A program made the translations under genes and the position numbers. The notes beneath the pieces are model-generated. The model saw only the letters and a program-made list of their open reading frames with translations, had not been told where the DNA came from and ran no database searches. From positions 248,001 to 312,000 of the forward strand of contig NZ_FYEE01000001.1 of NCBI RefSeq assembly GCF_900187645.1: a DNA stretch of 64,000 nt. The letters are read 5' to 3'. The DNA comes from Pseudomonas sp. Irchel 3E20. Lineage in GTDB: Bacteria > Pseudomonadota > Gammaproteobacteria > Pseudomonadales > Pseudomonadaceae. Below, one piece after another: positions 1 through 8,177 of the stretch; the first letter of the stretch is position 1, and every line of letters starts with the position of its first letter.

Positions 1-351
1 GGCGATGTGCGGGTTGATTTCCATCGGGTAGATACGGCACACCAGCGGTCGGCGCTGGTAAATGCGGCATAGCTTGTCTTCGTCCAGGTTGCGGCACGGG
101 CCGACATTGAACGCGGCGAAGGTGATGGCGACAAAGGCCTCGGTGGCGCCGCTGGGTACCTGACAGGAGCGGCGCTGGGCGTGTTCGCGTTGTTGCGCCA
201 CCAGGCCCAGGCCGGTGCCGAGAAAACCTTCGACCAGAACGATGATGCTGCCACCATCGGCTGCCCATTGGCGGGCTTCGTCCAGGGTCAGGGGGACGTG
301 GTGGTCGGTGCAGCATTTGCCGCAGCCGACGCAGGAAAACTGAGTGTTCAT
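1..351 (-). CDS. YkgJ-family cysteine-cluster protein (partial, C-terminus beyond window)
   Basis: The ORF reads leftwards from an ATG at 351 and is still open at base 1, giving 117 codons. The N-terminus has the cluster FSCVGCGKCC, and further cysteines follow in RSCQVP, GPCRNL, KLCRIY and LVCRIYP. This is the CxxCxxCC ... C ... C pattern of the YkgJ (UPF0153) family, predicted to chelate iron or zinc. The family's biochemical role is not established, so only the metal-binding prediction is made. It is probably cytoplasmic, as no signal peptide is visible. The C-terminal part is missing because of the window edge, not because of damage. Confidence 0.85.
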   Translation of the reverse strand, partial: MNTQFSCVGCGKCCTDHHVPLTLDEARQWAADGGSIIVLVEGFLGTGLGLVAQQREHAQRRSCQVPSGATEAFVAITFAAFNVGPCRNLDEDKLCRIYQRRPLVCRIYPMEINPHIA

Positions 352-443
352 GACTGGCTTGGGTGCCTCTCGGAAAGCAGCGCCGTGACGGGATTATGTC
401 GCCGTCACAGCAGAGCGAGTGGCTCAAGCAAGGAGTACGCCAG

Positions 444-761
444 TCACTGCGCCTTGCGGATCGAATCCCATTCGGTGACATAGGCTGTCTTACTTTTTTT
501 GTGATAGAGGCACAGTTCGCTGCCTTTGCGCCCCTTCATATGCTTCTGCGGATACTGGCCTTGCAATAGCAACGCGGTGTAGCCGACCCGGTCGTCGAAC
601 TGCGCGGGCGCGCCGACGGGGCTGGTTTTAATCAGGCCGCTGGCCTTGGTACAGGCACTGAGCACGGCTTTGTCGTGGGCGGCCCAGGCGTCGGGGCTGG
701 CGGCGTGGGCCTGGAAGGTGAACGCCACAAGGGCGAGCAGAGGCAGGGTGCGGATGTTCAT
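444..761 (-). CDS. Small exported protein of unknown function
   Basis: This is a 105-residue ORF with an AAGGAG ribosome-binding site about 8 bases before the ATG. Residues 1-20 form a clean signal peptide ending in AHA, so the mature protein (about 85 residues) should be periplasmic. It has two cysteines (in SACTKA and ELCLYH) that could form a disulfide, and a basic, tyrosine-containing C-terminal half. The family is one I associate with Pseudomonas hypothetical proteins, but I do not recognise a named domain. It sits between the YkgJ-type gene and a GNAT gene on the same strand, with gaps on both sides, so co-transcription is uncertain. Confidence 0.7.
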   Translation of the reverse strand: MNIRTLPLLALVAFTFQAHAASPDAWAAHDKAVLSACTKASGLIKTSPVGAPAQFDDRVGYTALLLQGQYPQKHMKGRKGSELCLYHKKSKTAYVTEWDSIRKAQ

Positions 762-810
762 GGCGCGGGGCTCCTTGGCAAAAAAAACGAGTATGCCTCA
801 ACGGCATTTT

Positions 811-889
811 GTAGAAAGCGGGCTCGCCCGCGCAGGGGGGAAGCAGATTTTTACGGCCGCTACGCGCCCGCTTGCTACCTACAGCCGTA
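811..889. repeat. Degenerate REPIN-like pair
   Basis: A palindromic REP core (GCGGGCTCGCCCGC, 818-831) is followed about 35 bases later by a second, inverted and weaker copy (GCGCCCGCTTGCTACC, from about 864). The TAG stop of the GNAT gene lies in the right-hand copy. Confidence 0.5.
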
Positions 890-1403
890 CCGGGGTGGGG
901 CTGGGTACGGGGGCCATGCCGGCCCGTTGGTACAGGCGCCGGGCGGGGTGGTTGTGGCTCAGCACCTGGAGGTCCAGGCAGGCTTCGCGGCGTTGCTGCA
1001 AGACCTCGAAGGCGTGCAGCAGCAGGGCGTGCCCCAGGCCTTGGCGGCGGGCGCGGGGGTGCACGGCGAGGTCTTTGAGGTAGGCGCTGGTCCAGCAGTG
1101 GGCCACGCCGACTACACCGTGGCCGTCGCAGGCGATAAAACACAGTTGCGGGTCATATTCGGCGTCGGTGGCAAAGCGTGCCTGCCAGGTGGTGAGGTCG
1201 GGCATCGGCTCGCTGTCGCCCTGGTGGCTGAGGCGCAGCAGTGCGTGTACAGCGCCGGCCAGTTCCGGGCAGTAGGTGCGCAGGTGCACGCCCACCGGCC
1301 ACTGCGGCGCCGGCAGCGGCCCGCGCAGGTCGCGGCGCAGCAGCAGGGCGGGCAGGCTCAGTAGCCTTGTTGGGCCACGGTTTTCGCGGCGGTAATCAGG
1401 CAT
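879..1403 (-). CDS. GNAT-family N-acetyltransferase
   Basis: This 174-residue protein has the GNAT core in its second half: the beta4-alpha3 acetyl-CoA loop appears as HPRARRQGLGHALL (the R/Q-x-x-G-x-G/A signature), preceded by YLKDLAV and followed by NHPARRLYQRAGM, the usual C-terminal helix before the last strand. The acceptor substrate cannot be inferred. The gene is directly downstream of cheV on the same strand, and the ATG at 1403 would overlap the cheV end by 46 bases. A start further in, such as a GTG ahead of VHLRTY, is possible. Its stop lies at the edge of a REP palindrome. Confidence 0.75.
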   Translation of the reverse strand: MPDYRRENRGPTRLLSLPALLLRRDLRGPLPAPQWPVGVHLRTYCPELAGAVHALLRLSHQGDSEPMPDLTTWQARFATDAEYDPQLCFIACDGHGVVGVAHCWTSAYLKDLAVHPRARRQGLGHALLLHAFEVLQQRREACLDLQVLSHNHPARRLYQRAGMAPVPSPTPVRL

Positions 1404-2260
1404 TGGGTCAGTTCGGGCGAAGAGAACTTGGTCAGCACCGCATTGGCCCCGGCCACCCGGGCCTTTTCGCTGTTCATCGCGCTATCGAGGGAGGTGTGCA
1501 GCAGCACATAGAGGTGGGCGAAGTCCGGGGTTTCACGCAGGGTGCGGGTGAAGGCGTAGCCGTCCATTTCCGACATTTCGATGTCGGAGACGATCAGGTT
1601 GATCTGCTCGGCCGTGCCTTGCAGTTCCAGCAGGCAGTCGATGGCCTCTTTGGCGCTGCGGGCGGTGTGGCATTGCAGGCCGAGGTTGCGCAAGGTATGC
1701 ACCGACTGTTGCAGCGCTACCTGGCTGTCGTCCACCACCAGGATGCGCGCGTTGCCCAGCACTTCGGCGTCTTCCATGCTCAGCTCGGTAGGGGCCATTT
1801 CGATCTGGGCCGGGGCGATGCTGTGGATAACTTTTTCGATGTCCAGCACCTGCACCAGGTTGCCGTCCACCTGGGTCACCCCGGTGATGTACGAGCGCAC
1901 GCCGCCGGCGCCATAGGGCGGCGGGCGGATGTCGGTGGTCAGGCAATGCACGATCTTGCTCACGGCCTGTACATGCAGGCCTTGTTTGGAGCGGCTGATG
2001 TCGGTGACGATCAGGCAGCCGCCGTCCGGGTCCACCAGGGGCCGCTCGCCGAGGGCGCGGCTGAGGTCGATCACCGACAGCGAAGTGCCGCGCAGGGTGG
2101 CGATGCCTTTTACGTGGGGGTGGGATTCGGGCAACTTGGTCAGCGGCGGGCAGGGGATGATTTCGCTGACCTTGAGCAGGTTGATTGCCATCAGCTTGCC
2201 ACTGCGCAAGGTAAAGAGCAGAAGCGAAAGTGAATCTGCGCGGGCATGAGTGGTGGCCAT
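1358..2260 (-). CDS. cheV: Chemotaxis coupling protein CheV (CheW domain + response-regulator receiver)
   Basis: This 300-residue protein has an N-terminal CheW-like domain (about residues 10-160, with RGTSLSVIDL and the KIVH segment) and a C-terminal receiver domain (about 172-295). The receiver has the acidic pocket ILVVDDS, the likely phosphoacceptor Asp in IVSDIEM and the conserved Lys in LTKFSS. CheV proteins couple chemoreceptors to the CheA kinase in the cytoplasm, and phosphorylation of the receiver tunes that coupling. The start at 2260 has AGAAGG upstream. It is solitary, with no che operon in the window, as is common for Pseudomonas cheV paralogues; the GNAT gene follows it. Confidence 0.92.
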   Translation of the reverse strand: MATTHARADSLSLLLFTLRSGKLMAINLLKVSEIIPCPPLTKLPESHPHVKGIATLRGTSLSVIDLSRALGERPLVDPDGGCLIVTDISRSKQGLHVQAVSKIVHCLTTDIRPPPYGAGGVRSYITGVTQVDGNLVQVLDIEKVIHSIAPAQIEMAPTELSMEDAEVLGNARILVVDDSQVALQQSVHTLRNLGLQCHTARSAKEAIDCLLELQGTAEQINLIVSDIEMSEMDGYAFTRTLRETPDFAHLYVLLHTSLDSAMNSEKARVAGANAVLTKFSSPELTQCLITAAKTVAQQGY

Positions 2261-2522
2261 ATGAACCTTCTGTGAAAAGTGGCGTGCATTTTAATGCCGC
2301 CAAAAAACTATCGTTGACGGGTTATCGACCCATTGTGGGCAGGCTTTAGCGTAGTAGGGCCAGGTTTGTTTCGGTGGTGGCCATGCTGCCACGCCTACGG
2401 CCCTCACTGCGTCGGTTATAAATTGTCGTAGGCCGATTCCCACCAATCGCGTCCGTTTGGTCTGATTTCGCGCAATAAATTGCCTCGCTAGCATCGCGTT
2501 TTGTCCTGCGCGAGTGCGTGCC
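2261..2522. other. Intergenic gap between cheV and the toxin gene
   Basis: These 262 bases separate the divergent cheV and toxin genes and must hold both promoters. A weak inverted repeat (CCTACGGCC near 2394 and GTCGTAGGCC near 2427) and the AT-rich stretch GGTTATAAATTG are visible. I see no operator that matches others in the window. Confidence 0.35.
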
Positions 2523-4145
2523 ATGCCGCCATCCTCTCCCCCAGAAACCGCTGTCCCCGCCGACAACATGCGCGTCGCCCTGGCGTACATCACCGGTGCC
2601 CCGGAAAAACTCTTCGACGCCAGTGTCGATACCGCCCTTTGGGTGTGGGAGGCGATCCAGGGGGATTTCAACCAAGACCGCAGCACCGGGCAAATCGCCT
2701 TCGACGCGGCGATTTCCATGGTGCCGCTGGTGGACCAGATCTGCGACATGCGCGACTTGGTCGCCAACTGCCGCGAACTGCAAAAAGACCACAGCAACAC
2801 CTGGGCCTGGGTCGGCCTGTGCCTGACCCTGATCGGCCTGTTTCCGGTGCTCGGTTCCCTGGTCAAGGGTGTGCTGAAGATCTTCTTCCTGTTCATCCGC
2901 CGCTCCGGTGGCCATGCCGTGGAGCAGGCCGTGGACGAGGCGATGACCTGGGTCATCACCCTGCTGCGTAAAAAGGAAGTGGTGAAGTACTGGCGTGGCA
3001 TGAAATGGGGCCAGGTGTTCCAGACACTGGCCGACGCCATCAAAAAGGTGCGCAACCAGATAGACGTCTTGAGGTTGCTGCACGCCTTCGACCGGGGCAT
3101 TGCCCTGCTCAACACTTTGCTGGGCAAAGTCAAATACGTCCCTGGGGCCGCCGCCAAGGCCGAGCAAACCCTGAACATGGTCAAGGCCGTGCGTTTGCAA
3201 GCCAACGCCCATATCGGCAAAGCGCTACAACCGATACGCGACGCCCTCGACATCGTGATCCGCCGGTTGGAGATGGAACACCTGATGCAGCATCGGGCGA
3301 TCCTGAACACGGTGAATGTGCACTTTCACGGCGGATTGCCCGAGGCGCGGGCGGTGAAATTGATGCGGGACGCGAAGCCGTTGCCGGGGTGGCTGAGTCG
3401 GGGGGAGCCGGGGGAGTTTAAGTCGCTGAAGGCGTCTAAAGAAAGAGCAAAGGTCAAGGAGAAAGCTGAGCAAGGCTTTCCGCACCTCGATGATAAGCAG
3501 ATCAGAACCTTTGCCAAGGGATTGGAGGCAGTTGAACTGGTCGGCCCCCTACGCCTTTACCGCATCATAGGCCCCGGCAGTGTTGCCAGCGCCCAGGACT
3601 GGGTCACGGAAGCCGTGTTCAAGCAAATCATGGATTCAGCCAACCCCAAGTCTGCCTGGCGCAAGTACCTGGCGGTGTGGCCGGACTGGAACGTCAATGG
3701 CCAGTTCGTGGTGTACGAACTCAAGGCCGGGGAAACCCTCAAGGTCTGGAAAGGCCCCGCGGCGTCCCAAGTCAAGGATGGGGAAATGGAACTAGGTGAC
3801 CGCTATCTGGAAGGCGGCTGGGAACAAATCAAGTTCGATGCCAAGTTCATCCGCAACAGCGCCGGCGAAAGCACCGCTGAAGCCTTCGACACCCTGACCT
3901 ACTACCGCGTGGATCGCCATACCGGTCGCATGGAGCCTGCCCCGGACATGAACTACGAGCGTTACAAGAACCTGTCGCCACAAGAGCAGGAGTTCTATGA
4001 GTGCCTGCGCGAAAAAATCAATCACCCCGCCATCAGCGGCCCCTTTGATACCGCCTGGGGCATGACCGACTTTGATACCCAACTTAATAACGTGCGCCTC
4101 GGCCTGCCCAACTTGCCCGGCCAAGTAACGGAGTTTAAAAAATGA
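2523..4145 (+). CDS. Probable contact-dependent/T6SS-type effector with Rhs-like membrane N-terminus
   Basis: This 540-residue protein starts at ATG 2523 (a GTG at 2514 is also in frame). Residues about 15-125 (GDFNQDRSTGQIAFDAA, VPLVDQICDMRDLVANC, then a hydrophobic pair in WAWVGLCLTLIGLFPVLGSL) resemble the transmembrane entry region found just after the N-terminus of PAAR-Rhs effectors. The middle (about 150-260) is helical and basic. The C-terminal third (from about 320, with GPLRLYRIIGPG, RKYLAVWPDWNVNGQF and YLEGGWEQIKFD) is the likely toxic domain. Its first segment is vaguely reminiscent of ADP-ribosyltransferase or NADase folds, but I cannot assign it. No PAAR, VgrG or Rhs core is present, so its secretion route is unknown. 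The stop overlaps the first immunity gene as ATGA, which implies translational coupling. Confidence 0.65.
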   Translation: MPPSSPPETAVPADNMRVALAYITGAPEKLFDASVDTALWVWEAIQGDFNQDRSTGQIAFDAAISMVPLVDQICDMRDLVANCRELQKDHSNTWAWVGLCLTLIGLFPVLGSLVKGVLKIFFLFIRRSGGHAVEQAVDEAMTWVITLLRKKEVVKYWRGMKWGQVFQTLADAIKKVRNQIDVLRLLHAFDRGIALLNTLLGKVKYVPGAAAKAEQTLNMVKAVRLQANAHIGKALQPIRDALDIVIRRLEMEHLMQHRAILNTVNVHFHGGLPEARAVKLMRDAKPLPGWLSRGEPGEFKSLKASKERAKVKEKAEQGFPHLDDKQIRTFAKGLEAVELVGPLRLYRIIGPGSVASAQDWVTEAVFKQIMDSANPKSAWRKYLAVWPDWNVNGQFVVYELKAGETLKVWKGPAASQVKDGEMELGDRYLEGGWEQIKFDAKFIRNSAGESTAEAFDTLTYYRVDRHTGRMEPAPDMNYERYKNLSPQEQEFYECLREKINHPAISGPFDTAWGMTDFDTQLNNVRLGLPNLPGQVTEFKK

Positions 4146-5251
4146 ATCCGCTTTATCCGATGACCCCGACTTATCACCTGTCCCTATGGCAAAAACGCCA
4201 GGCAGCAATGCTCTATTACTACTCGTCGCAAAGTTACTTGGACGCGTTGTTGCCGAAGATCGAAGAGTTGATCGTCATGGCTGAGATGCTTTTGGAGCGC
4301 CGTTCGATTCTCGACCCCCTGATGGTCAGCGAACGCTGGGGTGTACGCGATACGGCAGCCAACTGGAGCACCGGTGGGTTTCCGGCCTTGATTGCCTATC
4401 GGCAAAGCACGATGTGGCATATGGCCAAACGCGCCGACCAGTGCTACGGCATCACGGGAACCAATCAATGCGCTCATATGCTGGGCGAACTTTCAATGCA
4501 ATGGGCCACTGCAGAACAGGAGAAGGAGTTTCGCGAACGGGCCAATGAGGTGTTTTCCTATGGTTTCAAAATTGATGAGGTTATGTGCCGCGATTGGGAT
4601 GACATCACCTTCTGGTATGTCTGGAAAGACTGCAAACAGCACTTCCCTCAATTACCAAAGTTCAAAGTTCATCTGGATATTGAAGGTGAGACGGGAAGAG
4701 TACCGATTCGCACGGGTGTGTACCTCCCTCAGGATGATCCCCATGGTGCTTTGCAGTTCGGTTGGACCGGAGGCGGTGAGGGGATGTGGAAGTCTCTTGA
4801 AGAGTGCCAAACATTCAACGACATCGGGCTGGACGCCTTGAACGCAGTTGGGCGAGCAGGCCTGTGGGGCGATGATATCGGGTTATTGAACTTTGCTCGG
4901 CAACGTAAATACGCCAGTGTGTTCCCTAACATTGAACATCCGGCCCGCCACGAAATAATGGATAAAGCCTTCACCGAACGCCCCTGCAAGTGGTACTTCG
5001 TCGAACTTCTCGAAGGCGAGTTCGAAGACAGCGACCCCGACGCCATGGCCGACGCGCCCGGCAGCGAACCGCAGCACCCGCCGCGCAAAGCCAGCGGCGA
5101 GCCGTGCCCCCACGCCGGTTGGTGGTTCAGCCCCGCCCGTGAAGGTTCGCGGCAGTATTTCCGTGATGGCGCAATTTTTCCCAAGCTGGAAGGCGACTAC
5201 GGCTACACCTTCTGGCTCTGGAGCCCGGATCAGTCCAGGCCAACACTTTGA
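4142..5251 (+). CDS. Immunity protein paralogue 1 (Imm71/Imm72-like)
   Basis: This 369-residue cytoplasmic-looking protein overlaps the toxin stop by four bases (ATGA), the usual arrangement for a cognate immunity gene. The N-terminal half is helical and rich in Trp and Tyr (WQKRQAAMLYYYSSQSY, WSTGGFPALIAYRQSTMW), and the C-terminus carries GWWFSPAREGSRQYFRDG and DYGYTFWLWSPDQS. These recall Imm71/Imm72-type immunity proteins of polymorphic toxin systems. The assignment is from memory and is moderate. Residues about 1-140 and 280-369 are almost identical to the next gene; the centre differs strongly. The central region is therefore the likely toxin-recognition part. Confidence 0.7.
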   Translation: MNPLYPMTPTYHLSLWQKRQAAMLYYYSSQSYLDALLPKIEELIVMAEMLLERRSILDPLMVSERWGVRDTAANWSTGGFPALIAYRQSTMWHMAKRADQCYGITGTNQCAHMLGELSMQWATAEQEKEFRERANEVFSYGFKIDEVMCRDWDDITFWYVWKDCKQHFPQLPKFKVHLDIEGETGRVPIRTGVYLPQDDPHGALQFGWTGGGEGMWKSLEECQTFNDIGLDALNAVGRAGLWGDDIGLLNFARQRKYASVFPNIEHPARHEIMDKAFTERPCKWYFVELLEGEFEDSDPDAMADAPGSEPQHPPRKASGEPCPHAGWWFSPAREGSRQYFRDGAIFPKLEGDYGYTFWLWSPDQSRPTL

Positions 5252-5306
5252 TCGTTAAATGCAGGCCAGGTGAACCCGTCTGGTCTGCACTGCCCGGGCA
5301 CACAAC

Positions 5307-6416
5307 ATGAACGCTCTTTATCCGATGACCCCAACTTATCACCTGTCGCTTTGGCAAAAACGCCAGGCAGCCATGCTCTATTACTACTCGTCGCAAAGTT
5401 ACTTGGACGCTTTGTTGCCGAAAATCGAAGAGTTGATCGTCATGGCTGAGATGCTTTTGGAGCGCCGTTCGATTCTCGACCCCCTGATGGTCAGCGAACG
5501 CTGGGGTGTACGCGATACCGCAGCCAACTGGAGCACCGGCGGTTTTCCGGCCTTGATTGCCTACAGGCAAAGCACAATGTGGCATATGGCCAAACGCGCC
5601 GACCAGTGCTACGGCATCACGGGAACCAATCAATGCGCCCATATGCTGGGTGAGTTTTCAATGCAATGGGCCACTGCAGAACAGGAGAAAGCTTTTCGCG
5701 AGCGGGCCAACGAGGTGTTTTCCTACGGTTTTAAGATTGACGGTGTCATGGAACGGGGCTGGAACGATGTGATTTTTTGGGTTATTTGGCAGCAAGTTAA
5801 AGGGCACTTTGCGCGCTTGCCGAAATTCAAAGTGCATATGGATATTGAAGGTAAAACCGGGGAAGTTCCGCCACGTACCGGTGTCTATGTCTCTCAGGAT
5901 GATCCTCTGGGTGCCCTGCAATTTGCCTGGACTGGAGGCGGCGAAGGTATGTGGAAAACACTGAAAGAATGTAAAACATTCAATGATATAGGCCTGGACG
6001 CTTTGAAAACCTTGGGACGCGCAGGCTTGTGGGGCGATGAAAACGGACTTGCAAGGTTCATTGAACAATCGCCCTATAAAGGCGTCTTTAAAGAGTCGTA
6101 CTTCTACGCTCGTACCCGAGTACAAGTTCACTCTTTCACCGAATGCCCCTGCAAGTGGTACTTCGTCGAACTTCTCGAAGGTGAGTTTGAAGACAGCGAC
6201 CCCGACGCCATGGCCGACGCGCCCGGCAGCGAGCCGCAGCACCCGCCACGCAAAGCCAGCGGTGAGCCGTGCCCCCACGCCGGTTGGTGGTTCAGCCCCG
6301 CCCGTGAAGGTTCGCGGCAGTACTTCCGTGATGGCGCGATTTTTCCCAAACTGGAAGGCGACTACGGCTACACCTTCTGGCTCTGGAGCCCGGATCAGTC
6401 CAGGCCAACACTTTGA
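5307..6416 (+). CDS. Immunity protein paralogue 2 (Imm71/Imm72-like)
   Basis: This is a tandem copy of the preceding gene, exactly the same length (369 codons), displaced by 1165 bases. The first ~140 and last ~90 residues match nearly residue for residue. The central block (KIDGVMERGWNDVIFW through YKGVFKESYFYARTRVQVHSF) has many substitutions, while keeping landmarks such as LPKFKVH, QDDP, GWTGGG/AWTGGGEGMWK and FNDIGLDAL. The short 3' flank (GATCGTTAAATGCAGG) is duplicated too, which fixes the duplication unit. It may protect against a toxin variant not encoded here. The ribosome-binding site is weak and the 55-base gap suggests the same transcript. Confidence 0.7.
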   Translation: MNALYPMTPTYHLSLWQKRQAAMLYYYSSQSYLDALLPKIEELIVMAEMLLERRSILDPLMVSERWGVRDTAANWSTGGFPALIAYRQSTMWHMAKRADQCYGITGTNQCAHMLGEFSMQWATAEQEKAFRERANEVFSYGFKIDGVMERGWNDVIFWVIWQQVKGHFARLPKFKVHMDIEGKTGEVPPRTGVYVSQDDPLGALQFAWTGGGEGMWKTLKECKTFNDIGLDALKTLGRAGLWGDENGLARFIEQSPYKGVFKESYFYARTRVQVHSFTECPCKWYFVELLEGEFEDSDPDAMADAPGSEPQHPPRKASGEPCPHAGWWFSPAREGSRQYFRDGAIFPKLEGDYGYTFWLWSPDQSRPTL

Positions 6417-6428
6417 TCGTTAAATGCA

Positions 6429-6450
6429 GGCCAGGTGAACCCGCCTGGCC
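6429..6450. terminator. Possible weak terminator hairpin after the immunity genes
   Basis: A 7-bp stem (GGCCAGG / CCTGGCC) with an 8-base loop lies between the converging immunity and norR genes. There is no T-tract. The copy after the first immunity gene is imperfect (TCTGGTC), consistent with readthrough there. Confidence 0.35.
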
Positions 6451-6484
6451 CGAGGCAACATCAGCCCCTAGACCCACCCACGCC

Positions 6485-8032
6485 TCATTTAAGCCCCAAC
6501 CGCTTGGCCATGCGCCCCAGGTTGGCCCGGTCCAGGCCTAGCTCACGGGCGGCGCTGGCCCAGTTGTGTTGGTGGCGGTCCAGGCAGGCGCTGATGAGTT
6601 GGCGCTGGTACTGCTCGGTGGCCTGGCGCAGGTCGGCGCCGGGTTCGGCAGGGTGCGGGGTGACGGGGGCGGGGGCGCGGGGGGCGGCTACGCTGGGCAG
6701 GTCCAGGTCGGCGGCGCTTAGGCTGAGGATTTTCGGGCGTTCGCGGCCGTTGCCCAGGGCCTTGAGGGCGCTGCGGCCGATCAGGTGTTCCAGTTCGCGC
6801 ACGTTGCCCGGCCAGGCGTAGGCCAGCAGCGCGGCTTGGGCGTCGCTGGTCAGGCGCAGGCTGCCCAGGCCCATGCGCGAGCGGTTTTGCTCCAGGAAGA
6901 AACCGCTGAGCAGCAGCACATCGCGGCCGCGTTCGCGCAGGGCCGGGACCCGCAGCGGGTACACGCTCAGGCGATGGTAGAAGTCGGCGCGGTAGCGGCC
7001 ATTACGCACTTCGGCGGCCAGGTCGCGGTTGGTCGCGGCGATCAGGCGCACGTCCACCCGGTGTTCCTTGTCTGAACCCAGGCGCTGCAACTGGCCGCTT
7101 TGCAGCACCCGCAGCAGCTTGGCCTGCACGCTCAGGGACAACTCGCCCACTTCATCGAGAAACAAGGTGCCGCCATTGGCTAGCTCGAATTTGCCGCGCC
7201 GGTCGCTGGTGGCCCCGGTGAAGGCGCCGCGCACGTGGCCGAACAGCTCGCTTTCGACCAAGGTGTCGGGCAGCGCTGCGCAGTTGAGGCTGACAAGCGG
7301 TTTGTCGCGCCGTGTCGAGGCCGTGTGCAGGGCCTGGGCCACCAGCTCTTTGCCGACGCCGGTTTCGCCGCTGATAAGTACCGTCAGGTCGCTGCCGCCC
7401 ACCAGGCTGACTTCTTCGAGTAGGCGTTTGTGGGCCTTGCTTTGGCCGATCATCTCCCGGGGTTGCTGGCCGCTGGCCTGGCGGTAGACCTCGGCGCGCT
7501 GGTGTTCGTCCTCGGCGCGCAGGGCCAGGCGTTCGATGCGCTCGGCGGCGCTGACGGTGGCGGCGGCGAGGCTGGCGAAGGCGTGCAGGTCGCTCAGGGG
7601 GATGGCGTCGAAGCGCCGCGGGTCGAGGGCGTCCAGGGTCAGCAGGCCCCAGGGGCGTTCGTCGATAAACAGCGGGCAGCCCATGCAGTCGTGTACGTGC
7701 AGCGCTTCGTCCAGGCCATGGACGAGGCCGTCGTAAGGGTCGGGCAATGGGCTGTCGCTGGCGAAGCGGGTGGGGCCCGGGCCTTCGAGCAGCGCGGCGA
7801 ACCGCGGGTGCTCGCTGATCTTGAAGCGCCGCCCCAGGGTGTCCGGGCTCAAGCCGTCCACCGCCAGGGGCACCAACCATTCGCCGTCCAGGCGCAGTAA
7901 CGCGGCGGCATCGCAGGGCAGCAAGGCGCGCATGGCCTCGAGCAGGCGCCGGTAGCGCTCGCTTTCGGGCAGTTCGCGGGACAGGTCGGCCACCAGGGGC
8001 AGCAGGGTGGTGAGCAGGGTAGTTGCGGTCAT
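6485..8032 (-). CDS. norR: Nitric-oxide-responsive sigma-54 activator NorR
   Basis: This 515-residue protein has three parts. An N-terminal GAF domain (about 1-170) contains DGLVHGLDEALHVHDCMGC, where the NorR family places its iron ligands. A central AAA+ domain has Walker A GETGVGKE and the sigma-54-contacting GAFTGA loop. A C-terminal Fis-type helix-turn-helix ends in WASAARELGLDRANLGRMAKRL. NorR family members sense NO through a non-haem iron and activate sigma-54 promoters. It is divergent from the flavohemoglobin gene, with three GT-N7-AC sites between them, one covering its own start codon, so autoregulation is plausible. Confidence 0.93.
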   Translation of the reverse strand: MTATTLLTTLLPLVADLSRELPESERYRRLLEAMRALLPCDAAALLRLDGEWLVPLAVDGLSPDTLGRRFKISEHPRFAALLEGPGPTRFASDSPLPDPYDGLVHGLDEALHVHDCMGCPLFIDERPWGLLTLDALDPRRFDAIPLSDLHAFASLAAATVSAAERIERLALRAEDEHQRAEVYRQASGQQPREMIGQSKAHKRLLEEVSLVGGSDLTVLISGETGVGKELVAQALHTASTRRDKPLVSLNCAALPDTLVESELFGHVRGAFTGATSDRRGKFELANGGTLFLDEVGELSLSVQAKLLRVLQSGQLQRLGSDKEHRVDVRLIAATNRDLAAEVRNGRYRADFYHRLSVYPLRVPALRERGRDVLLLSGFFLEQNRSRMGLGSLRLTSDAQAALLAYAWPGNVRELEHLIGRSALKALGNGRERPKILSLSAADLDLPSVAAPRAPAPVTPHPAEPGADLRQATEQYQRQLISACLDRHQHNWASAARELGLDRANLGRMAKRLGLK

Positions 8033-8038
8033 ATTGAC
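8028..8038. promoter_or_regulatory. NorR-type site 1 (GTCATATTGAC)
   Basis: It matches the GT-N7-AC NorR consensus and overlaps the norR start codon (complement of 8030-8032), so binding here could repress norR. Confidence 0.6.
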
Positions 8039-8046
8039 TCCGTGTA

Positions 8047-8057
8047 GTCGCAGTGAC
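8047..8057. promoter_or_regulatory. NorR-type site 2 (GTCGCAGTGAC)
   Basis: A second GT-N7-AC palindrome, 19 bases from site 1, upstream of hmp. Confidence 0.6.
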
Positions 8058-8072
8058 TATAAGGCGGGCGTT

Positions 8073-8083
8073 GTCATAATGAC
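8073..8083. promoter_or_regulatory. NorR-type site 3 (GTCATAATGAC)
   Basis: A third GT-N7-AC palindrome, 26 bases from site 2. Three tandem enhancer sites are the arrangement known for NorR targets in E. coli. Confidence 0.6.
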
Positions 8084-8124
8084 TATCTAATATTTAAGTT
8101 ATTGATTTTTAATGAATTAAAACA

Positions 8125-8140
8125 TGGCACGAATACTGAT
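8125..8140 (+). promoter_or_regulatory. Candidate sigma-54 promoter of hmp
   Basis: TGGCAC matches the -24 element. The -12 element at the right spacing is CTGAT, a poor match to TTGCA. It lies 38 bases before the hmp start and downstream of the three NorR sites, as expected for enhancer-driven activation. Confidence 0.45.
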
Positions 8141-8177
8141 AAGCCTAAGGTATTCCTAGAAAACACCGGAGTTACCC

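Larger units (their letters stand above)
4142..6450 (+). repeat. Tandem 1165-base duplication carrying the immunity genes
   Basis: Copy 1 (4142-5285) and copy 2 (5307-6450) are collinear with a constant offset of 1165 bases. Sequence is near-identical at both ends and diverged in the middle (roughly 4570-4975 against 5735-6140). Confidence 0.8.

Noticed and set aside
158..166. CTGACAGGA in the ykgJ-type gene as a Tc operator half-site
   Set aside because: It is a single half-site within coding sequence, with no inverted partner.
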